Shown: positions 1-5,535 of the stretch, piece after piece
Position numbering within the stretch: the first letter of the stretch is position 1
Layout: each line of letters opens with the position of its first letter
NCBI GenBank assembly: GCA_021154515.1
Contig: JAJKIL010000294.1
Location: forward strand, 1-6,125
DNA from: Niastella sp.
Lineage (GTDB): Bacteria; Bacteroidota; Bacteroidia; Chitinophagales; Chitinophagaceae
Direction: 5' to 3'
Length of the DNA: 6,125 nt
The notes under the pieces: generated by a model
The model's input: only the letters and a program-made list of their open reading frames with translations
What the model was told of the DNA's origin: nothing
The model's database searches: none
Position numbers and translations under genes: made by a program

Positions 1-792
1 ATTCCGTTGTTTAACGCCCCGGCTGAAACGACCTTCTTTTACAAATTCATCTTCTACCATGGTGGCCAGTAACATGCTCTTGCCAAAATATTTCTTTTCA
101 TACAGTTGAGCACGGATCAATGCTTCGGGAGAGTTCAGATCGAGCATGTTGGTGCTGTCATCAACCACCTCGCCGCCGGTAGTATCAGAGGTATTACCGC
201 CGCCACTGCCGGTTGAGTTAATGGCGCTGCCCTTAAAACCGGTACGGTCGGCTGCCCAGATATAGGTCTCGGTGCCATGCTCATTATTTTTCACCCAATA
301 GCTTTCGTAGATCGGCTCGCGGATCGTTTTTTTATGTTTTTTTGATCCTTTTCCCACATACACGGTGCGGCTTTTATGCCCAACAACGCGTTTGGCATAC
401 CAGCCCCCGGCCCGCATGCCGTTGGCATTACAGTGAATGGCAATAAACAGGTCGCCCTTGGCTTCATTGGCCATATCAGCCCTGTAGCGTAAGGCATCGT
501 GAATACTATTCAGTCCGCCCGGTAATTCATCGGTAGTGCGGGTAAATATCAGTTTGCTATCGGGTAATTCCGTGGCCAAAGCCTTACCCAGCTTGAGCGA
601 GATCTTCAAGGCAACGGCAGCCTCGGTAGAAAACTGGCCGTTGGCGCCAGGATCTATGCCGCCATGGCCGGGATCTATTATAATAGTGCCCAGTACGGGT
701 TTCTGTTGCGCCCATGCGCCGGTGCTCGAAAACAAGATAATTCCTGCTACAAAAAAGCTTTTAACGCAACGATATAATTTTTTTTTATTCAT
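1..792 (-). CDS. N-acetylmuramoyl-L-alanine amidase (Amidase_3 family), exported, C-terminus beyond window
   Basis: Zinc amidase that cuts the bond between MurNAc and the stem peptide of peptidoglycan, acting in the periplasm. The minus-strand frame is open from ATG at 792 to the window edge (264 codons, no stop). Residues 1-28 form a signal peptide: Lys-rich start, hydrophobic core, then AWA before QQ. The Amidase_3 signature follows: IIIDPGHGG (37-45, Zn ligand H43), a Glu at 57 fitting the second Zn ligand, and IAIHCNAN (117-124, third ligand H120). GTETYIW at 173-179 resumes the usual fold. About 50 residues, partly basic (K/R at 139-158), separate HCNAN from GTETYIW, and a Gly/Ser/Thr-rich loop follows at about 188-214. 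RGVKQ (258-262) is the last conserved element present. The family's final catalytic Glu segment lies outside the window. The gene is divergent from lptD. Family assignment is firm; cell-division versus recycling role is not decidable. Confidence 0.93.
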   Translation of the reverse strand, partial: MNKKKLYRCVKSFFVAGIILFSSTGAWAQQKPVLGTIIIDPGHGGIDPGANGQFSTEAAVALKISLKLGKALATELPDSKLIFTRTTDELPGGLNSIHDALRYRADMANEAKGDLFIAIHCNANGMRAGGWYAKRVVGHKSRTVYVGKGSKKHKKTIREPIYESYWVKNNEHGTETYIWAADRTGFKGSAINSTGSGGGNTSDTTGGEVVDDSTNMLDLNSPEALIRAQLYEKKYFGKSMLLATMVEDEFVKEGRFSRGVKQRN

Positions 793-794
793 TT

Positions 795-807
795 ATTCTT
801 CAAGAAT
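795..807. promoter_or_regulatory. 13-bp perfect dyad beside the amidase start
   Basis: ATTCTT-C-AAGAAT is a perfect inverted repeat with 6-bp arms around one base. It lies 2 bp upstream of the amidase ATG on the minus strand. A further ATTCTT copy is at 831-836. It could be a small operator or a hairpin over the amidase translation start. In such AT-rich sequence chance occurrence is quite possible. No known regulator motif is recognised. Confidence 0.25.
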
Positions 808-834
808 TTAGGAGACTTTAATCTTCACATATTC

Positions 835-858
835 TTAATGCATTAATACCTATTTTTG
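835..858 (+). promoter_or_regulatory. Candidate lptD promoter: 12-bp palindrome plus TAnnTTTG -7 box
   Basis: TATTTTTG at 851-858 matches the Bacteroidota -7 consensus TAnnTTTG exactly. No good -33 TTTG is seen about 19 bp upstream. Just upstream lies the perfect palindrome TTAATGCATTAA (835-846), placed where an operator could overlap the promoter. The start codon at 873 follows 14 bp after the box, so the leader would be very short, consistent with the absence of a Shine-Dalgarno sequence. The -7 match is seen; promoter function is inferred. Confidence 0.35.
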
Positions 859-872
859 CCCACCACCTGCAT

Positions 873-3626
873 ATGATGAACGGACGCAAAAATAATTTAA
901 AAGATGGTTCGGCCCTGATTTTATCTGTATGGCTTTTGCTATTAACGACGAATATCTGGGCCAATTATTTATCTATACCCCATTTTGACAAATCATTAAC
1001 CCAAATTAAACAGGATACAACAAAACCTGTACGGGCACTAGATACTATTCCTAAAAAGACCGATAGCGTTCGCCGCATAGCCGATACCATTCCCTCGAAA
1101 GATACAGTAATAAACAAAATAGACACAGTTAATGTTCCGGCTTCTGAAGATTCGCTGGATGCACCGGTGGCCTATAAGGCCTCCGATAGCATGGTTTTGA
1201 ACGTGCCTGATAAAAAGATCACGCTGTTCAGCAAAGCGAATATCAAGTATAAGGATATGGACCTTTCTGCCGACAGCATTGAAATGGACAATCAAAAACA
1301 AACGGTTACCGCCACCTACCGTAAAGATACAGCAGGTAATTTAGTGGGCAAACCGGTAATGTTGCAGAGCGGCAGCAAAATGAACTCCGACGTAATTAAA
1401 TACAATTTCAAAAGCCAGAAGGGGATCACCGAAAATACCATGACCATTCAGGGCGAAATGCTGGTGATTGGGGAAAAGGTAAAAAAGATAAACGATAAAG
1501 ATTATTTTGCTTACCGGTCGCAGTTTACTACCTGTAACCTTGATACGCCGCACTTTGCTTTCAGGGCCAATAAAATGAAAATGGTTAGCCAGAAGCTGGC
1601 CGTATCGGGGCCTATTCACCCGGAGTTTGAAGGGGTGCCGATCCCTATTTATCTTCCGTTTGGATTTTTCCCGCTGTCGCAGGGCCGCCACTCAGGTATA
1701 CTGCCCCCGCAATTTTCGCAAAGCGAGCAGTTTGGTTTGGGGTTGGAAGGCCTGGGTTATTATAAAGTGCTGAACGATAATTTTGATGTGACCCTGCGTT
1801 CCAATTTATATTCCTACGGCGGATATTCCCTGTTCGCGACGCCAACCTACCGGGTGCGATACCGGTATAATGGTAGCATGAACCTCTCGTACCAGTATTC
1901 CCGGATCTTACAAAGCGGTTCCAAACAGGAATTCACCAATAGCAAAACGTACAGTATAAACTGGAGCCATACGGTGGACAGCCGCGCGCGACCTGGTCAG
2001 ACCTTTTCAGCGAACGTAAACATTGCATCTACCAAATACAATCAATTAATACCGAACAATCCGCAGCTAAACTTTACTAATACACTCAGTTCATCGATCT
2101 CCTATTCAAAAACCTGGGGTGGCAGGTATAACCTTACAGCTACGGCAAACCATAGCCAGAATAACCAAACGCGGGATATCAACCTGAGCTTACCCAATTT
2201 GTCGTTCACGGTCAATACCTTTTATCCTTTGCAAAAAAAGGAATTTACGGGTACACCAAAGTGGTATGAGAAACTGGGTATCGGGTTGAACAGTACGGCT
2301 GCCAACCAGATGAACTTTAAAGAACAGGATTTCAGTTTAAGAACCCTGATAGATACCTTACAATGGGGCGCCCAGCACTCAATACCTATTCAATTATCGC
2401 TGCCTTCATTGGGACCCTTGCAAATATCACCCGGTATCAGTTACCAGGAAAAATGGTATTCGCGCAAAATGACTCGCACCTGGGATAGTGTGAACTACAG
2501 GCTTGATACTTCTGTTACCAAGGGATTATACCGGGCCAGTGATGTATCGTTCAGCGTGGGGATAAACACCGCCATGTATGGTATGTTCGATAAGTTTGGA
2601 AAGAAAAGCCCTATCGCAGCTATTCGCCACGTGATACGACCCAACGTTTCCTTTAGCTATAAACCCGACCTGGGCTCCAAATTTTACCAAAACGTGCAGG
2701 TGGATACCGCCTTTGGAAAAATACCAAACCAGGGGCACTTTCAACGATTCTCTTATTTCGATGGAAGCATTTACGGCCCACCATCTTCAGGTGTTTTTGG
2801 CGGTATTGGTTTTGGGATTGATAATAATATTGAAGCTAAAGTGCGCTCGAAAAAAGACACTGCCAATGGCGGTTTGAAGAAGGTTCGCCTGATAGACGGG
2901 TTTGGTTTTACCAGTAGTTACAACTTTATTGCCGACTCATTTAAACTGGCGCCATTTAGCTTGTATATACGCAGTACTTTGTTTGAAAAGATCAACATCA
3001 CGGCAGGCGCCACCATGGATCCCTATCAGACAGATACATTTGGTTACCGTATTAATAGATACACCTGGCAGAGCAGCCAGTTTGGTATGAAGAAAAGCCT
3101 GGGCCGTATCACCAATGGTAATATTGCCATTTCAACTTCATTCCAAAGTTCGAATGTAAAGGATAAAAAAGCCGCCCAGCAAAAAGAGCAGGCATTGCGG
3201 GAGCAGGGTGGTGTATTAACGGCGGAAGAGCAGCAGGCGCAATTGGCGTATGCACGCGCCAACCCGGCCGAGTTTGCCGATTTTAACGTGCCCTGGTCGC
3301 TGAGTGTATCCTACTCCATGAGCTTTAGCCGTAGTGTTAAGCCCGATTATTCAGGCTGGCAAACCCAAACGAACCAGAACTTAAGCTGGAATGGCGACTT
3401 CAATCTTACCCCCAAATGGAAGGTGGGGATGAACGGTTATTACGACATCAAGGTCTCCAAAATACAACAGTTCAGTATGTACATTTCGCGGGAAATGCAC
3501 TGCTGGCAGTTGAGCATAAATGTAACGCCGGTAGGGTTGTACCGTACCTTTAACTTTACCATCAGTCCCAAGTCGGGTATCCTGCGCGACCTGCGGTTGA
3601 ATAGAACGAGATATTTCTATCAATAA
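873..3626 (+). CDS. lptD: LPS-assembly protein LptD (OstA), outer-membrane LPS translocon
   Basis: Outer-membrane barrel that receives lipopolysaccharide from the periplasmic Lpt bridge and inserts it in the outer leaflet. It has 917 residues, longer than E. coli LptD (784) but fitting Bacteroidota homologues. Signal peptide 1-30 (hydrophobic 13-29, ending IWA). Residues about 40-97 are a low-complexity linker with repeated DTIP/DTV motifs. Residues about 100-245 form the LptA-like jellyroll, including FTTCNL around C221. LPFGFFPL (261-268) and QGRHSGILPP (270-279) match the conserved family block that leads into the barrel, and alternating aromatic strands fill about 285-917. Only two cysteines exist, C221 and C877, at places matching the inter-domain disulfide of E. 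coli LptD. A charged A/Q/E-rich segment at 763-802 interrupts the strands. The start is ATG 873 or ATG 876; neither has a clear Shine-Dalgarno sequence. It is divergent from the amidase and convergent with the acyltransferase. Confidence 0.95.
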   Translation: MMNGRKNNLKDGSALILSVWLLLLTTNIWANYLSIPHFDKSLTQIKQDTTKPVRALDTIPKKTDSVRRIADTIPSKDTVINKIDTVNVPASEDSLDAPVAYKASDSMVLNVPDKKITLFSKANIKYKDMDLSADSIEMDNQKQTVTATYRKDTAGNLVGKPVMLQSGSKMNSDVIKYNFKSQKGITENTMTIQGEMLVIGEKVKKINDKDYFAYRSQFTTCNLDTPHFAFRANKMKMVSQKLAVSGPIHPEFEGVPIPIYLPFGFFPLSQGRHSGILPPQFSQSEQFGLGLEGLGYYKVLNDNFDVTLRSNLYSYGGYSLFATPTYRVRYRYNGSMNLSYQYSRILQSGSKQEFTNSKTYSINWSHTVDSRARPGQTFSANVNIASTKYNQLIPNNPQLNFTNTLSSSISYSKTWGGRYNLTATANHSQNNQTRDINLSLPNLSFTVNTFYPLQKKEFTGTPKWYEKLGIGLNSTAANQMNFKEQDFSLRTLIDTLQWGAQHSIPIQLSLPSLGPLQISPGISYQEKWYSRKMTRTWDSVNYRLDTSVTKGLYRASDVSFSVGINTAMYGMFDKFGKKSPIAAIRHVIRPNVSFSYKPDLGSKFYQNVQVDTAFGKIPNQGHFQRFSYFDGSIYGPPSSGVFGGIGFGIDNNIEAKVRSKKDTANGGLKKVRLIDGFGFTSSYNFIADSFKLAPFSLYIRSTLFEKINITAGATMDPYQTDTFGYRINRYTWQSSQFGMKKSLGRITNGNIAISTSFQSSNVKDKKAAQQKEQALREQGGVLTAEEQQAQLAYARANPAEFADFNVPWSLSVSYSMSFSRSVKPDYSGWQTQTNQNLSWNGDFNLTPKWKVGMNGYYDIKVSKIQQFSMYISREMHCWQLSINVTPVGLYRTFNFTISPKSGILRDLRLNRTRYFYQ

Positions 3627-3630
3627 ACCC

Positions 3631-3672
3631 GGTTAGTGGTTAATGGGAAATGTTGAATCGGCAATTCGCAAT
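3631..3672. repeat. Degenerate 7-bp phased repeat, six units, downstream of lptD
   Basis: Starting 4 bp after the lptD stop, six consecutive heptamers keep exact 7-bp register. They begin at 3631, 3638, 3645, 3652, 3659 and 3666. Five of the six end in AAT, for example GGTTAAT, CGGCAAT and TCGCAAT. Sequence varies freely in the first four bases while the AAT position is held. The GCAAT core is shared with the arrays downstream of ung. No coding potential or GC-rich terminator stem is seen here. Function unknown. Confidence 0.6.
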
Positions 3673-3680
3673 CTAAAGAC

Positions 3681-3752
3681 AGTTTTTTAATTTATTAGTT
3701 CTTGAGTTATTAAGTTAGTAACTCGTCAACTGATCAACTGGTTAACTGATCA
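3681..3752. repeat. Degenerate 8-bp phased repeat, nine units, ending at the acyltransferase stop codon
   Basis: Units start every 8 bp from 3681 to 3745. The first five open with AGTT or AATT (AGTTCTTG, AGTTATTA, AGTTAGTA are the clearest, 3697-3720). The last four open with ACT (3721-3752), including two identical ACTGATCA units around ACTGGTTA. AGTT and AACT are reverse complements, so the array switches orientation near 3720; GAGTTA (3704-3709) pairs perfectly with TAACTC (3719-3724) over a 9-base loop. The array ends 3 bp from the minus-strand stop TAG at 3756-3758. It lies between converging genes, so a bidirectional 3'-end or terminator role is possible but inferred. Confidence 0.6.
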
Positions 3753-3755
3753 ACT

Positions 3756-4499
3756 CTACTTAGCATTCGCTATGTAATAATCCTTCATTATCCCATACAC
3801 TTTCTCCTTCAACGCCTGCGTAGAATCGCCGGGTTGAACCGGAATGGGGGGCAGAAAATGCATTTCCATTTTGTGTGGGAGCAGAAAAAAAGACTTGCTG
3901 GCGGGTAATACTTTGCGGGTATTGAAGATCAGGCTGGGGATAATGGCCTTGCCGCTGTCGATAGCCAGGCGAAAAGCCCCATCGTGAAAGCTTTTCAGCG
4001 GTTGATCGGAAAGGTTACGGGTGCCCTCGGGGTAAAGACACATATGCAAACCCATCTCGAGCACCTTTTTCATCTTCATATAACTTTCCTTACGGCTGGC
4101 TTCGCTTTTACGGTCAACCAAAACAGAGCCGGTGCGATACATCAGCCCAAAGATGGGAATTTTGGCCATTTCAATTTTGGCAATGGTTTTATTACCACCG
4201 GGGATGGCCGGGTAGGAGATAGGCACATCCATAAACGAATTGTGGTTGCATACCACTACATAAGTTTCACCAGGTACAAAATTCTTTCTGCCTCTTACAA
4301 TAAGCGGGCAACCGATCAATGGCAGGTACATACCCATCCATATCCGGGCAATGGCTGCCCACCGGTTGGTTTTTTGAGGTTCATCAGCGAAATAGCTGAA
4401 AAACAAAAACGGCAGCAGTATCAGTAGCATGGTAATCACAAACATCAAAACTGCCCAGAGAGCACATATACGACCGGCTATTTCTTTAATAAGTTTCAT
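3756..4499 (-). CDS. plsC: 1-acyl-sn-glycerol-3-phosphate acyltransferase, PlsC family
   Basis: Membrane-bound acyltransferase of the PlsC/LPLAT family, expected to add the second acyl chain to lysophosphatidic acid, giving phosphatidic acid for phospholipid synthesis. From the ATG at 4499 it has 247 residues, a normal length. A TTG one codon upstream (4502) is an alternative start; ATG is preferred, with AAGAAAG about 11 bases upstream as a weak ribosome site. In 247-residue numbering a strong membrane segment spans about 12-36. Block I is NHNSFMD (85-91, catalytic H86 and D91), block II is GSVLVDRKS (124-132), block III is YPEGTR (156-161), and block IV is around IIPSLIF (186-192). All catalytic residues are present. 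It is downstream of ung on the same strand after a 134-bp repeat-bearing gap. Bacteroidota usually carry several paralogues, so the exact acceptor (LPA or another lysolipid) is uncertain. Confidence 0.9.
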   Translation of the reverse strand: MKLIKEIAGRICALWAVLMFVITMLLILLPFLFFSYFADEPQKTNRWAAIARIWMGMYLPLIGCPLIVRGRKNFVPGETYVVVCNHNSFMDVPISYPAIPGGNKTIAKIEMAKIPIFGLMYRTGSVLVDRKSEASRKESYMKMKKVLEMGLHMCLYPEGTRNLSDQPLKSFHDGAFRLAIDSGKAIIPSLIFNTRKVLPASKSFFLLPHKMEMHFLPPIPVQPGDSTQALKEKVYGIMKDYYIANAK

Positions 4500-4538
4500 C
4501 AATGTAAATACTTTCTTTAGTCTTTATAAGGTGTATTT

Positions 4539-4632
4539 CAATTGGCAATTGGCAATAAGCAATAGGCAAAAATACGCGGAGTGCCTGGATTATCGGCAAC
4601 ATTGCCTATTGTCAATTGTCTATTGCCTATTG
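4539..4632. repeat. Mirror-image heptamer arrays (35 bp + 24-bp centre + 35 bp) between ung and plsC
   Basis: The left arm has five 7-bp units in strict phase from 4539 to 4573, CAATTGG-like (units start at 4539, 4546, 4553, 4560, 4567). The right arm, 4598-4632, has five units in the opposite orientation; on the minus strand they read CAATAGG, CAATAGA and similar. Aligned arm to arm I count 26 of 35 complementary positions, so a long imperfect hairpin is possible around a 24-bp centre (4574-4597). The right arm ends 1 bp from the ung stop (TAA at 4634-4636, minus strand), so it forms the start of the ung 3' region. It may terminate or stabilise the ung transcript; this is inferred. Confidence 0.65.
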
Positions 4633-4633
4633 A

Positions 4634-5305
4634 TTAAAGCGCCCAATTAACAGGATCGATCCCATTTCTAACCAGGTATTCATTCGCCTTCGAAAAATGC
4701 TTGCAGCCAAAGAAACCATTATAGGCAGAAAGCGGAGATGGATGCGCTGCTTTTAATACCAGGTGTTTGGTTTCATCTATCAGTACCTGTTTCTCCTGCG
4801 CAAATTTCCCCCACAGCATAAACACCACATGTTCTTTTTGCTCAGAGATCTTTTTGATGACGTTATTGGTAAACTCGGCCCAGCCAATTTGCGAATGGCT
4901 CATGGGTTCGGCAGCGCGAACGGTTAGTGATGCATTCAGCAATAACACACCCTGTTCGGCCCATTTGGTCAGATTGCCGTGATTGGGAATACCCACCCCG
5001 GTATCAGCATTCAATTCTTTAAAAATATTCACCAGGGAAGGTGGTGGCGGCACGCCATCAGCAACAGAAAAACACAAGCCATGCGCCTGTCCGGGCCCAT
5101 GATACGGGTCCTGACCCAGGATCACCACTTTTACGTTATCGACAGGAGTAGTATTAAAAGCATTAAAGATCAATGAGCCCGGCGGGTAAATGGTTTTGCC
5201 GGCCATTCTTTCGGTCTTTAAAAACGTAACAATATTCTGAAAATAGGATTTGGCAAATTCGGGTTTTAAGGCTGATTTCCAGCTTTCCTCAATTTGTACG
5301 TCCAT
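4634..5305 (-). CDS. ung: Uracil-DNA glycosylase, family 1
   Basis: Removes uracil from DNA arising by cytosine deamination or dUMP misincorporation, starting base-excision repair in the cytoplasm. The protein has 223 residues, the usual size for the family. GQDPYHGPGQAHG (64-76) carries the catalytic water-activating D66. GLCFSV (76-81) holds the uracil-stacking F79. LLLNASLTV (121-129) supplies N124 for uracil recognition. HPSPLSAYNGFFGC (188-201) is the DNA-intercalation loop with catalytic H188; YNG rather than HRG in this loop is, from memory, common in Bacteroidota. All family 1 catalytic residues are present and no frame damage is seen. ATG at 5305 fits the family N-terminus and has only A-rich sequence upstream. 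Minus-strand TATTTTTA (5335-5328) with TTG (5355-5353) is a weak promoter candidate. It is upstream of the acyltransferase and divergent from the sigma gene. Confidence 0.98.
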   Translation of the reverse strand: MDVQIEESWKSALKPEFAKSYFQNIVTFLKTERMAGKTIYPPGSLIFNAFNTTPVDNVKVVILGQDPYHGPGQAHGLCFSVADGVPPPPSLVNIFKELNADTGVGIPNHGNLTKWAEQGVLLLNASLTVRAAEPMSHSQIGWAEFTNNVIKKISEQKEHVVFMLWGKFAQEKQVLIDETKHLVLKAAHPSPLSAYNGFFGCKHFSKANEYLVRNGIDPVNWAL

Positions 5306-5376
5306 GGTTTGTTAGTAATATTTGCGATAAAAATAAGCAAAGCGAATTTATTCAATATATTAATTTGCCTGCTATG

Positions 5377-5418
5377 TAACTGCTGTGTTTTTCACGTGCT
5401 AATATTTTTTTGCAGTTA
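5377..5418. promoter_or_regulatory. 7-bp inverted repeat in the ung/sigma divergent spacer
   Basis: TAACTGC (5377-5383) and GCAGTTA (5412-5418) form perfect 7-bp arms separated by 28 bp, with a CACGTG hexamer (5393-5398) between them. The right arm overlaps the candidate -33 element of the sigma gene. It could be a split operator; arms this short can arise by chance. The surrounding stretch 5306-5454 is AT-rich and otherwise shows no gene. Confidence 0.2.
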
Positions 5419-5442
5419 ATTATCAAGGATGCTGTAATATTG
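5409..5442 (+). promoter_or_regulatory. Weak candidate promoter for the sigma-factor gene
   Basis: TTTG (5409-5412) and TAATATTG (5435-5442) resemble the Bacteroidota -33/-7 pair TTTG and TAnnTTTG. The -7 has one mismatch and the 22-bp spacing is slightly long. If real, transcription would begin near 5447, giving a leader of roughly 90 bases containing the whole heptamer hairpin before the ATG at 5536. Confidence 0.25.
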
Positions 5443-5454
5443 TACGCATTGTAA

Positions 5455-5535
5455 CCAAAACCTAAAACGCTGACCGCCGAACGAACTATGCTCAACGCTC
5501 TATATGCGTTAGGTGTTAACCTTTAGGCGTTCAGC
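5455..5535 (+). repeat. Heptamer-phased inverted repeat forming the leader of the sigma gene
   Basis: Seven units in exact 7-bp phase run from 5455 to 5503 (CTAAAAC, GCTGACC, GCCGAAC, GCTCAAC among them). Four inverse units occupy 5508-5535 (GTTAGGT, GTTAACC, TTTAGGC, GTTCAGC). The halves share one symmetry axis near 5502. Pairing 5469-5498 with 5506-5535 gives, by my count, 19 Watson-Crick and 3 wobble pairs out of 30, around a 7-base loop. The closing stem pairs GCTGACCGCC (5469-5478) with GGCGTTCAGC (5526-5535) with one mismatch and ends immediately before the ATG at 5536. As RNA it could hide the ribosome-binding region; no Shine-Dalgarno sequence is visible otherwise. Confidence 0.6.

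Noticed and set aside
778..786. T tract at the amidase start as a terminator or phase-variable tract
   Set aside because: On the coding strand it is three AAA lysine codons of a signal peptide n-region, which is ordinary; no evidence of slippage can be seen in one sequence.
536..811. Plus-strand open frame of 91 codons at the left end
   Set aside because: It is antisense to the amidase, whose minus-strand frame carries a signal peptide and zinc-ligand motifs; the plus frame has no recognisable family features.
1341..1691. Minus-strand open frame of 116 codons and other small frames within 1038-3623
   Set aside because: All overlap the well-supported lptD frame and look like shadows produced by its codon pattern.
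3984..4427. Plus-strand open frame of 147 codons
   Set aside because: It lies entirely antisense to the PlsC-family gene with its NHxxxxD and PEGTR motifs; the plus translation is His/Gln-rich without a plausible fold.
4539..4632. CRISPR array or ordinary intrinsic terminator
   Set aside because: Units are 7 bp with no spacers, so not CRISPR; there is no compact GC-rich stem followed by a T tract, so a classical intrinsic terminator is not supported.
4429..4650. Plus-strand open frame of 73 codons across the ung/plsC gap
   Set aside because: It runs antisense through the acyltransferase N-terminus and then the heptamer arrays; its late residues (RQHCLLSIVYCLL) are just the translated repeat.
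4905..4955. Possible unusual active site in uracil-DNA glycosylase
   Set aside because: D66, F79, N124 and H188 are all present and the YNG variation of the HPSPLSA loop is, as far as I recall, normal in Bacteroidota.
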